A stretch of DNA of 60,000 nt from Owenia fusiformis (taxonomy: Eukaryota > Annelida > Polychaeta > Sabellida > Oweniidae), in the NCBI GenBank assembly GCA_903813345.2, contig CAIIXF020000007.1, positions 33,760,538 through 33,820,537 on the forward strand. Direction: 5' to 3'. The position numbers were made by a program, and so were the translations under genes. This document shows, in pieces, positions 53,326-60,000 of the stretch. The first letter of the stretch is position 1; the number at the start of each line of letters is the position of its first letter. The notes beneath the pieces are model-generated. The model was not told where the DNA came from. It saw only the letters and a program-made list of their open reading frames with translations, and made no database searches.

Positions 53326-53760
53326 GAGGGCTGATCAGGAAGTAATGGACCTTTGCCAATGTTCAGTCTTTTTTATGATTTTGTGACACAATATAGCCCA
53401 TATATTCTGTCAAAATGTATGTGAGTTTCATTGCTATATGACATCATTGCGCTTTTGTCTTGGTTGCCATGGTAACTGGTGTCACAACAAGGTTGATTTG
53501 CTTTCCAGTGCTTTTTATATCATTTTGTTTAGATATTGAATGTACCAATATTCACCAATATAACTGATCTACAATATGTCATTATGATGTCATAGATATG
53601 ATGTCATTGTGTGTCCTAACACTTTGTTGTCTTGAAAGTAGGTTATTCAAAAAACGTTTTCCACATGCCATCCGGAATGAGCGAGGCCTTCACTTTCTAA
53701 GGAAGTTCCGTCTTCATCACGACAATGCCCCCACACTGAGCAAATCTAAACCAAGATATG
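53326..53760 (+). pseudogene. Mariner (Tc1/mariner) transposon relic
   Basis: GAGGGCTGATCAGGAAGTAA at 53326 resembles a mariner TIR. At 53703-53735 the frame reads KFRLHHDNAPT, the conserved HHDNAP box of mariner transposases with the second catalytic Asp. Little else of the transposase survives, and a stop follows within ten codons. Confidence 0.7.
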
Positions 53761-53935
53761 ATTGATACAATTGGTTGTGTTTTTTTTGTTTTTTTAGTTG
53801 TCTTTAACAATTTCATATACAATTTTACATGAAATATGCTGCCAAGTGCCAATGGCATTACTGGCTAGCATTTATTATTACATCTTTAGTTAAATATCAT
53901 TCATAAAAAACATAGATGTATGTGCTTAATTACTC

Positions 53936-54362
53936 AGATGCAAGTAGGTAGTTACCAGTTTTGCCACCAGGTGGCTGATTCAGGGGAATTAACATTGCAG
54001 AGTATTACAAAGTTCCACTTGAATATGCACGAGTTTTAATAGTTCACTTTTCATATTACCTTTATCAGTTTATGTATCTGATAGTTATACAAATTAAAAT
54101 ATGTCCAGTAAAAGAAAATATTATCTGCCCAACACAAGAAAAGATATTTCACTTTTTGTGGTTTTACAACATGGGCTCTATGGGGAATCTCCCCGACCTA
54201 GAAGTCACATTTTCAAAGAAAATTAAATTTTCAAAGTTGATAAAGTGTTTTCAAAACCACATTTCTAAATGTAATTTTACATGTAGATTCCAAATATGAC
54301 ATAAGTTTGACTGAATTGTGAAATTTTAATGACGTAAATCAAGATTATTTCTACTCGCATCT
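53936..54362. mobile_element. MITE family B, copy 2
   Basis: Starts AGATGCAAGTAG, ends CTACTCGCATCT, 427 bases; same internal blocks as 6872-7297 (GGTAGTTACCAGTTT, CACCAGGTGGCT, AAATATGTCCAGTAAAAGAAAA). Confidence 0.88.
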
Positions 54363-55058
54363 GGGATATTGCATTATTTCCCCATTATTTATCCACCAAT
54401 TTACCCATGAATTCTACAAATTGGTAAAGACATGAAAGATGGACTGTTCCATGTATTTGAAGATTAAATTAAGAGTCATTGGAAATATGTAGCTCACAAA
54501 GGAAATTACTTTGAAGGTGTAGAATTGATTAAGGAGTTATGTGAACATAAAAACGCCAGATTTTTGGTGATTTTGAGAGAATTTATACATGTATCCAATG
54601 CTTCTGTGAGCTACAATATCTAGAGTAACCTATTTTGTGTGTATAAGTGGCATAACTTATGATAACACAACGCTTATGATATTAGAATATCAGATAACCA
54701 ATATCATTCTGATTGTTATGTCATAATGCAAAACAATAGACGCCTAATTAAAATATCTAATATCAAGATTTTTGACAAATTCAAATATATTTGAAACATT
54801 TTGTTTTATATATAAGATACATACATGCATGTCAATATGATTATCTTCATGATCTTACTTACTATATTTCAAATATCACCTATTTATTATCAGATTATGC
54901 TCATTTTTAAATAAACAATACATACTGTTTACAAAAACAATAATTTCATATTATGCTCTCTGGTCTGCTTTCTCATGTATATCTGAACACCAACAGCACA
55001 TTCGTTGAACAAAATAATAGTTTATTAGTTGCAACTTGTTGTATCGTTGTTGTTGAAC
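54363..55058. other. Intergenic, 3' flank of both genes
   Basis: AT-rich and without recognisable repeats. It separates the convergent genes. On the - strand, AATAAA at 55026-55021 lies 33 nt past the receptor stop codon and is its likely poly(A) signal. Confidence 0.6.
55021..55026 (-). terminator. Poly(A) signal of the receptor gene
   Basis: TTTATT on the + strand is AATAAA on the - strand, 33 nt downstream of the stop codon. Confidence 0.55.
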
Positions 55059-55355
55059 TCAACATTCAGTTATTCTATATTTCCGCAGATGACCATTCCG
55101 ACTACTGTTCCCATTCATGTCTGGACTTTGCATACTGTGTATTCTGTTTGAGAATCTTGAACTAATACTTATGTGTGATCCATTTGGTGTGACTCCATCA
55201 ATGTGTGCTAATGAATTTTGTTCAGCTAAAGCTGTGTTCATCTCATCTTTAAGCGTGTTCACTTTCTTACAACTAAGCGGAAACCAATTGTGGCAGAAAT
55301 CATCTTTTAACACAGAAAGCCTCCGCTGTAATTCTTCTTTGAATGTTTTACTTTT
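55059..55355 (-). CDS. Receptor last exon: cytosolic C-terminus
   Basis: Acceptor TATAATTTCAG; phase 0; 98 codons and TGA. KSKTFKEELQRRLSVLKDDF is a basic juxtamembrane helix, then a Ser/Asn-rich tail ending RKYRITEC. No canonical PDZ ligand is seen. The region KVNTLKDEMNTALAEQNSLA could be a short coiled coil. Confidence 0.92.
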   Translation of the reverse strand, partial: KSKTFKEELQRRLSVLKDDFCHNWFPLSCKKVNTLKDEMNTALAEQNSLAHIDGVTPNGSHISISSRFSNRIHSMQSPDMNGNSSRNGHLRKYRITEC

Positions 55356-57683
55356 CTGAAATTATATTTCATCTCATGAGTTCTGGTTTTTCAGTCTTGA
55401 GGAACACTATTAAATTGATATCTCCAATATATTAAAGTGACAAATGGGGGCATGTTGTCAAATTTCATTAATTTGCTAAGAAATCTTATTTTTCAAGAAA
55501 GTATGGATCAGAGTTTATTTGAGGGGTATAGGCCTAAATGGCGTCATGGCTGTATACTTACTTCTTTATTTGTGGGGTCTACATGGATGCTGATATGTAT
55601 GATCCATTCCAATACAAGCACAAGGAAACTGATGCCAAAGCCCACATATATTATCCAGAAGACGCCCCATAGAGAAGGCATCCCAACCTCCACTGTCTCT
55701 TCGTCTATGCCTCCACTATCTGCCTGGGAACATGTGGCTGATTTGCTTACCCTATAATTGAATAATGATGAATATACCTACAGTGTACTAGTACTAGTGT
55801 AAAATGTTGCATAAGGACAGGTTCATTGTGACACAAGAATATTACTATTAAGAGTCAACTGTTACAAACCATTTATCTATAAGATTATCAATTGCTCCAG
55901 ACTCTCTCATGGCATATATCTGCACAGTAAGGTCCTCGGCATATAGTGATGACTTAGAGAGACCAAACCCATATCCAGCCATACCAAATCCATTGCTTAC
56001 TACCTTTAAAAGACAATCCTGGCCTGGAAATATATTCATTTATAACTAAATTTAATTTTTCAAAAATCATTCATAACATTGCTTTAATAAAAAGACAATT
56101 AAAATGAAATAAGTAGTGACATTTTTAATTTGAGTTTTGTACATAAGGAGGATGGAAACTGTCGCAACAGATTTTAGACATTCATATGTTGGATTTTGTC
56201 TGTTTTCTGAGGATTGAAACAGGTGCATATGTTAGGCCAATACATTACCTACAGGAAAAGTATTATAGAGATGATGAAATTTTGTAATTTAATTTACTTA
56301 ACAGCACCCATTTAAGACTTTCAAATGTTTCATGATTAAAGTTATTCAAACTGTTGGTCCATTTGGATTAATAATACAGTATGCCAGTGTGTCGATCATA
56401 CCTTTCCAATAGTTGAGTAAGGGCAGATCGAGAAGTAACGCAAATGATCCATTGTTTTGTTGGGTATGATTTACTGCATCAAATGTAGTGTCAAAGTATG
56501 TCTCCCATTTTCTCATATTGTCACCCATTTGTCTGAAAAAATCATGATTTTATTCCACGATAAAGAAGCCAGTTATCTGTTTTTGAGACATTCAGATTAC
56601 TATCCGCTTATACCTCACATTCAGCTATAAGACGGGCGAGGGGGCATAATCATAGCAAAGACACAGAGGCAAATCATTGTTGCATGCCATGTGTGATATA
56701 CTATAGTACATTGTAGCTTCACGAAGGACAAATTGCAAAATAATAGCAAATGACGAATAAAAAGATTTTGATCAATATTGAAAATCACAAGGCAGGACTG
56801 TTAGACCGAAGTCAACTTACTTATAGGGGTCTCTCACTGATGTATCAAAGAACGTTTGTACTTGATGTTGATCAATGGTACCATACTTTAAATCTGATGC
56901 CTTGAGATCTTCGATTGAGTTGACATCCACGTTACTGGCCTTTATGGTCAAAAAAGCAGCCAGGTTGGCTGTATATGTAGCGATAATGATCAGCGCTCCA
57001 AACCACCATGCAGTAGCACCCACTCGACCTACAAATATTATATAGCCAAGCATGCATTATGAGAGCACAATGTAATACAATAGGGAAGTTTTGAAATACA
57101 ATTCCTTTACATCATATTTATTAAGGAAATACAGAAAAGATTAGGATAGGAAACCCAAAATGGCGACCTTAGAATTTACCAAGCACACCGAAAAACAAAT
57201 CAGCTTCGAAACCAGATGTTCATAAAAATGAAGATGAAATTAAGATTACAATCGAAATTACGACGAAAATTCCAAAAGGACCAGCAAGCCCAAAGTCTAA
57301 TCAGTTCAAGATTGTCATACAAAGAAACATTCATGAAATTTAGAAATGATTCAGGAAGTGGCTTGGCTGAAAACGCCCGGACAAGAATTAACAAACAATT
57401 AGTTTTCCAACCATCTTTAATTAACCAAGCAAACCCAAAGTCCTATTCATTACAATTGTCCCCAAGGGTTCGAGAAAAATGTTTACACTACCTGACCAAG
57501 ATTTTGGATGAACCTCTCCCCCTTGCTCGAACAATGATGCAAATGACCAGAATATTGCGTTGTGAATGTTGAAATTACGTTTCTCGCGTTTCCATTCCAG
57601 TACCTCCCAGTGATCTATTGTACCGTCCTCATTCTTGTCCATGGCTTCAAACTCGTCCTCGTGGGCAATTTGGGCTTTTTTAC
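55059..57683 (-). CDS. Ionotropic glutamate receptor, partial 3' portion (six exons), EF-hand in M1-M2 linker
   Basis: Gene-level entry; exons 57683-57492, 57028-56821, 56532-56402, 56023-55866, 55751-55562 and 55355-55059. In order (residues counted from the first full codon): M1-M2 linker with EF-hand loop DKNEDGTIDHWE (15-26), pore helix and filter FNIHNAIFWSFASLFEQGGE (37-56), M3 with TYTANLAAFLT (81-91), the S2 lobe, a C180/exon-5 Cys pair equivalent to the conserved S2 disulfide, M4 (LWGVFWIIYVGFGISFLVLV) and a cytosolic tail of about 115 residues. The channel would be a cation-permeable tetramer subunit at the plasma membrane. The Q/R-site residue is Gln (Q53), preceded by Glu. S1, M1 and the amino-terminal domain lie beyond the window. 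It matches neither AMPA, kainate nor NMDA subtypes closely by eye. The junction between exons 4 and 5 conflicts by one base. Confidence 0.92.
55562..55751 (-). CDS. Receptor exon: M4
   Basis: Acceptor TTCAATTATAG, donor GTAAGT. The open reading is G + GTA AGC, giving VSKSATCSQADSGG with the second S2 Cys, then acidic IDEETVEVGMPSLWG and M4 (VFWIIYVGFGISFLVLVLEW). It ends IHVDPTNKE in phase 0. If joined directly to the preceding exon as annotated, it would shift frame and stop after about 11 codons. Confidence 0.9.
55866..56023 (-). CDS. Receptor exon: S2 end
   Basis: Acceptor ATATTTCCAG; phase 1 entry. GQDCLLKVVSNGFGMAGYGF supplies the first Cys of the S2 disulfide, followed by GLSKSSLYAEDLTVQIYAMR and IDNLIDKWF, matching the L-KWW end of S2. 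The only plausible donor is GTAACA after KWF, which leaves phase 0; the next exon needs phase 2. Confidence 0.93.
56024..56401 (-). other. Receptor intron
   Basis: 378-base intron; nothing recognised. Confidence 0.8.
56402..56532 (-). CDS. Receptor exon: S2 middle
   Basis: Acceptor TTTTTTCAG, donor GTATGA; phase 2 to phase 1. QMGDNMRKWETYFDTTFDAV and GSFALLLDLPLLNYWKG. The Asp in LLLD aligns with the acidic residue that binds the ligand amino group (GluA2 Glu705, GluN1 Asp732). Asp is the form seen in glycine-binding NMDA subunits. An NHT sequon (N154) is present on the extracellular lobe. Confidence 0.95.
56533..56820 (-). other. Receptor intron
   Basis: 288-base intron with no recognisable feature. 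Confidence 0.8.
56821..57028 (-). CDS. Receptor exon: M3 and start of S2
   Basis: Acceptor ATATTTGTAG, donor GTAAGT; phase 1 to phase 2. GRVGATAWWFGALIII leads into the M3 gate motif TYTANLAAFLT, nearly identical to the canonical SYTANLAAF. It continues with S2: SIEDLKASDLKYGTIDQHQV and QTFF. Positions equivalent to the GluA2 Ser654/Thr655 ligand contacts are Gln and Val here. Confidence 0.96.
57029..57491 (-). other. Receptor intron with unexplained open frames
   Basis: Intron of 463 bases. AAGCCCAAAGTC-like phrases recur (57288, 57429), and open frames exist on both strands (57216-57572 on +), partly because they overlap the true exon. No homology recognised. Confidence 0.6.
57492..57683 (-). 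CDS. Receptor exon: EF-hand linker and pore loop
   Basis: Acceptor AACTTGCAG on the - strand, donor GTAGTG; phase 1 to phase 1. It begins KKAQIAHEDEFEAM, a helix whose Phe and Met sit at -4 and -1 from the loop, as in EF-hand E-helices. Then comes the loop DKNEDGTIDHWE with D1, N3, D5, G6, I8, D9 and E12, then VLEWKREKRNF as a possible F-helix, then the pore FNIHNAIFWSFASLFEQGGE and HPKSWSG. In AMPA receptors this linker is an unstructured acidic stretch. Confidence 0.93.
57604..57639 (-). other. EF-hand calcium-binding loop (12 codons)
   Basis: The codons encode DKNEDGTIDHWE. All canonical calcium ligand positions are filled: 1 Asp, 3 Asn, 5 Asp, 7 backbone Thr, 9 Asp, 12 Glu; Gly 6 and Ile 8 also match. 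EF-hands usually occur in pairs; only one is visible in this exon, so a partner could lie in the preceding exon or in a neighbouring subunit. Confidence 0.85.
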
Positions 57684-58069
57684 CTGCAAGTTATTCATCA
57701 TTTAATAGTTTAAATGTTAATGCCCATATGCTTTAGCGAAGAGGAAGGGACTGAGTCGAAAAAGCACTTCGACCTCTTAAAAGTCATTGTTCACGAAAGC
57801 ATGGGCTCTACCGCCCATGACGAAAGGTACAGAAATTGAAAGACGATGGGATCCCCTGAAACCACATTTCTAGTCAATTGACTAGAACCCTGTTAAACCT
57901 AACATAATTATCACATAAGTATACACTTGTCATTATTATAAGGTATGCAGAAAACATACTTTTCAGAAATAAACTACATGTATTGAAGCCTGTTAACTAT
58001 GATTCATTAAAAAATACATTAAAATTAAGTAATCTTTATCGAAAATGAGCCTAAACCGCAGCAAACCTA
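57684..58069 (-). other. Receptor intron, nothing recognised
   Basis: No M1 or S1 coding sequence is seen on the - strand. Contains GTCGAAAAAGCACTTCGAC-type pairing at 57747-57770 (small hairpin). Confidence 0.55.
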
Positions 58070-58385
58070 TTTGCCTTTGTCAAATTTGCTTCGATTTTCA
58101 ATACGACGACCGGCCGATGGTTTTTTTGTTCACAGAAGCCGGTGTAGGACATAGGTGGTCCTATAAAGTTTTGGTCCTACTCTTCATTGATTTTGTATGG
58201 TGACCTAATTACAATTATTTTCCTTATTATTTATACACAGTCAGGGCCGGTAAGGGCCGTAAGGAAAGGGACCATAATCCCCAGGGGAGCATAATTTCTT
58301 TCACACCGGTGCTAGGGACATTGAAAAATCGGCAGATTCCTGCTTATCAGCCGGCGTCCGGAGCAAATGTGACCAAGGCATAAGG
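58070..58385. mobile_element. CGGCCGG hairpin MITE, copy 4 (disrupted)
   Basis: CGATTTTCAATACGACGACC and GGCCGATGG at 58091-58120, and CAGCCGGCGTCCGGAGCAAA followed by TGTGACCAAGGCATAAGG at 58349-58385, are the two ends of the family, separated by unrelated sequence. Confidence 0.6.
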
Positions 58386-58663
58386 GTGCGAACCTGGATC
58401 CTCCTAAAAAGTTTAAAATGCATGTAGGATTGAATGTGTTTGACAGAGGGTACAGTATATAGAAAGACGAAATTAATGAAAATGAGGTAAGGCGTATAAT
58501 GGAATTAACCCGAAAAGAGAGGCCTTGTTCAAATGTTGGATGGATCATCATGGGTATCATGTCTTGGGGAGTTCTGAGTCTTGATGTGAATGCATGTATG
58601 TGGAGTAACCACAGATCCAGAATAAACCAGGATTTGACAATAAACACTAACATGTCAGCTGTA
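58386..58663 (-). other. Receptor intron, unassigned open frames
   Basis: Open frames on both strands (58312-58653 on -, 58499-58717 on +) have no recognisable domain. No receptor M1 signature is visible. Confidence 0.45.
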
Positions 58664-58667
58664 TTAA

Positions 58668-59032
58668 CCCTGAAACGGTTAGGGGGAGAGCAGATCTGCC
58701 CTCAAGGAATTTTTTGATAGCCTTTTTCGTACTTTACCTGAAAAGTTCTGGGCTTTTAGCCAAAAACTCTACCCTCCCCCCGTAGGGGGAAAGTTAGAGC
58801 TTGCCAAAGTTACTGAAATACCCAAACTGTCAGTAGTTTTGACTTGAAACGATAAACCCCTATGTTCTTAGAATATGAACTTCTTCATCAATATGGCTCG
58901 ATATAGTTATAAGTAAGCTCAAAATACCGATAATTGAAAAACCATTTCAATGGTACTTAATACACTCTCCTATGATTAATCATCTCCGTGATCATGCGGG
59001 GTATAATTCTCGATAGCCTAACTGTTTAAGGG
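58668..59032. mobile_element. TTAA-flanked MITE (365 bp)
   Basis: TTAA at 58664-58667, then CCCTGAAACGGTTAGG; the right end CCTAACTGTTTAAGGG is followed by TTAA at 59033-59036. The 16-base inverted ends carry the CCCT/AGGG typical of piggyBac-like elements. Confidence 0.82.
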
Positions 59033-59520
59033 TTAATTGTTAACGATGAAACTGGTTTACTGGTATTCGACAAGACATTTGATAAGACAAGATTACACTG
59101 TACATTTGAGTGTCGGGTTCACAGGAGAAATTAAACTTATACAGGGTGCTCCAAAAGTAGCGTGCTGCCATTTCACTTATACTGCATCAATCGAGGAACA
59201 CTGTACTGTACAGTGTATGTAAATTCGAATACATCCAAGGCACGAAGGGTTGGGTTGATCGTTCACGTCTATAACAAACTTAATTATATCGTATGGTTTG
59301 GTTTTGCTCATCGTGCAATCAAGTCCTGATCAATCATATGCTTTGCTTTCTTCACGGACTTACAGAATATTCGTGCTTTCCCATACAGATTGGTTAATAA
59401 TATTCAGATTGATGTCTCTCAAACCATATGATATCACTACCAACGATATATCTGGTAGCCCAACATACATGTACACCAAAAGGGAACATTTAATAGTACA
59501 ATAACGTCATTTCAAAGGGC
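59033..59520 (-). other. Receptor intron or upstream, nothing recognised
   Basis: CTGTACTGTACAGTGTATGT hairpin-like sequence at 59202. Open frames lack domains. Confidence 0.45.
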
Positions 59521-59532
59521 AATATTTAGAGA

Positions 59533-59642
59533 TTATGTCACTATGACGTGAAATATGCCTGAGTTCTCCCAATATAGGCCGACCTTGGGAGGCTCTATAT
59601 TTGGGCAAGAACGAAGGCATATTTCACGTCATAGTGACATAA
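59533..59642. repeat. Hairpin with 30-bp arms
   Basis: TTATGTCACTATGACGTGAA at 59533 continues to ATATGCCT; its complement AGGCATATTTCACGTCATAG and TGACATAA ends at 59642. The arms are almost perfect around a loop of about 50 bases. Confidence 0.88.
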
Positions 59643-60000
59643 CTGATGTATTACATGCCTTTGTTCCCATGGTTACTTTGTATCAATGACGTGACGTCAT
59701 GATATTATCATGGTTATTAAAGAAATCTAATATCAAAACGAGGTAAGCGGGCTATATCGGGGTAATCGGGCAATATCGGTGGATATAGCTCGCTAACTTT
59801 CCCATTGACTTCCATACAAATGCTTCGCTAGGTATGTAATACAGTGAAATATTGGACCAAGGGCCGCAGGCCCAAGGTCCAATCGCAGAAATGACGTTAT
59901 TACTATTATTACCACCGTTAAAACCCCAAGAACAGGCCCTGCAAGGTGGTAATAATATGCATTGAGGCGGAGTTTCGCCGAGTCATATGCTATGCAACGG
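59643..60000. other. Window end, small palindromes
   Basis: GACGTGACGTCATGATATTA near 59690, CCAAGGGCCGCAGGCCCAAGG at 59857 and TATTACCACC/GGTGGTAATA at 59916-59948 are small inverted repeats, probably further MITE pieces. No exon recognised. Confidence 0.5.

Noticed and set aside
57216-57572. 118-codon open frame on the + strand
   Set aside because: It runs antisense through the receptor's pore exon and intron; basic, low-complexity product with no domain.
58312-58717. Possible receptor M1/S1 exon or unrelated gene
   Set aside because: Neither strand shows the M1 or S1 signatures, and no splice-bounded frame with recognisable homology was found.

Overview
The window is eukaryotic nuclear DNA: AT-rich, with canonical GT-AG introns and an extreme load of inverted-repeat transposons, simple repeats and minisatellites. 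The mix of Penelope-like retroelements, a CR1-like LINE, a tRNA-derived SINE, many short hairpin elements and a lineage-specific (TCCG)n/CAAAATGGCGGC repeat family suggests a marine invertebrate. A lophotrochozoan, most likely a bivalve mollusc, fits best; this is an inference from repeat style and gene structure, not a proven identity.

Two protein-coding genes can be reconstructed, arranged tail to tail. (1) On the + strand, 13 coding exons between 1181 and 52533 join with matching splice phases into one open frame of 1596 nt (531 aa plus stop). It encodes a 12-helix major facilitator of the SV2/SVOP-like (SLC22B) type, followed 17 nt later by AATAAA. (2) On the - strand, six exons between 57683 and 55059 encode the pore, M3, S2 ligand-binding half, M4 and C-terminal tail of an ionotropic glutamate receptor. 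Its amino-terminal domain, S1 and M1 must lie beyond 60000.

The most striking observation is in the receptor. Its cytoplasmic M1-M2 linker contains a textbook 12-residue EF-hand loop (57639..57604), immediately before the pore helix. Key glutamate-contact positions in S2 are also substituted, and one exon junction has a one-base phase conflict.

Nearly everything else is intronic or intergenic repeat. 1-1178 is 5' flank with a possible NRF1/E-box promoter. 1.8-5.6 kb is a foldback repeat followed by a TIR element with a second element nested in it. 6.3-9.2 kb holds a SINE body, a MITE and an ACGT-rich TIR element. 9.7-14.6 kb is a nested set of TIR elements containing an orphan exon and a template-switch duplication. 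17.6-25.5 kb holds copies of the CATTTT repeat family and a TTAA-flanked element. 25.6-26.6 kb is a tandem array of 14 copies of an exon's splice acceptor and first codons. 27-28.3 kb is a second copy of the 9.7-kb transposon family. 30.4-36.8 kb is one minisatellite split by a precisely delimited 5.64-kb insertion. 38.7-43.3 kb holds LINE and Penelope fragments plus TIR elements. 45-52 kb holds further CATTTT elements, one with a Penelope fragment inside, a 21-bp minisatellite and the SINE. 52.6-55 kb is intergenic with a mariner relic. 57.7-60 kb has no recognisable exon and several small MITEs.
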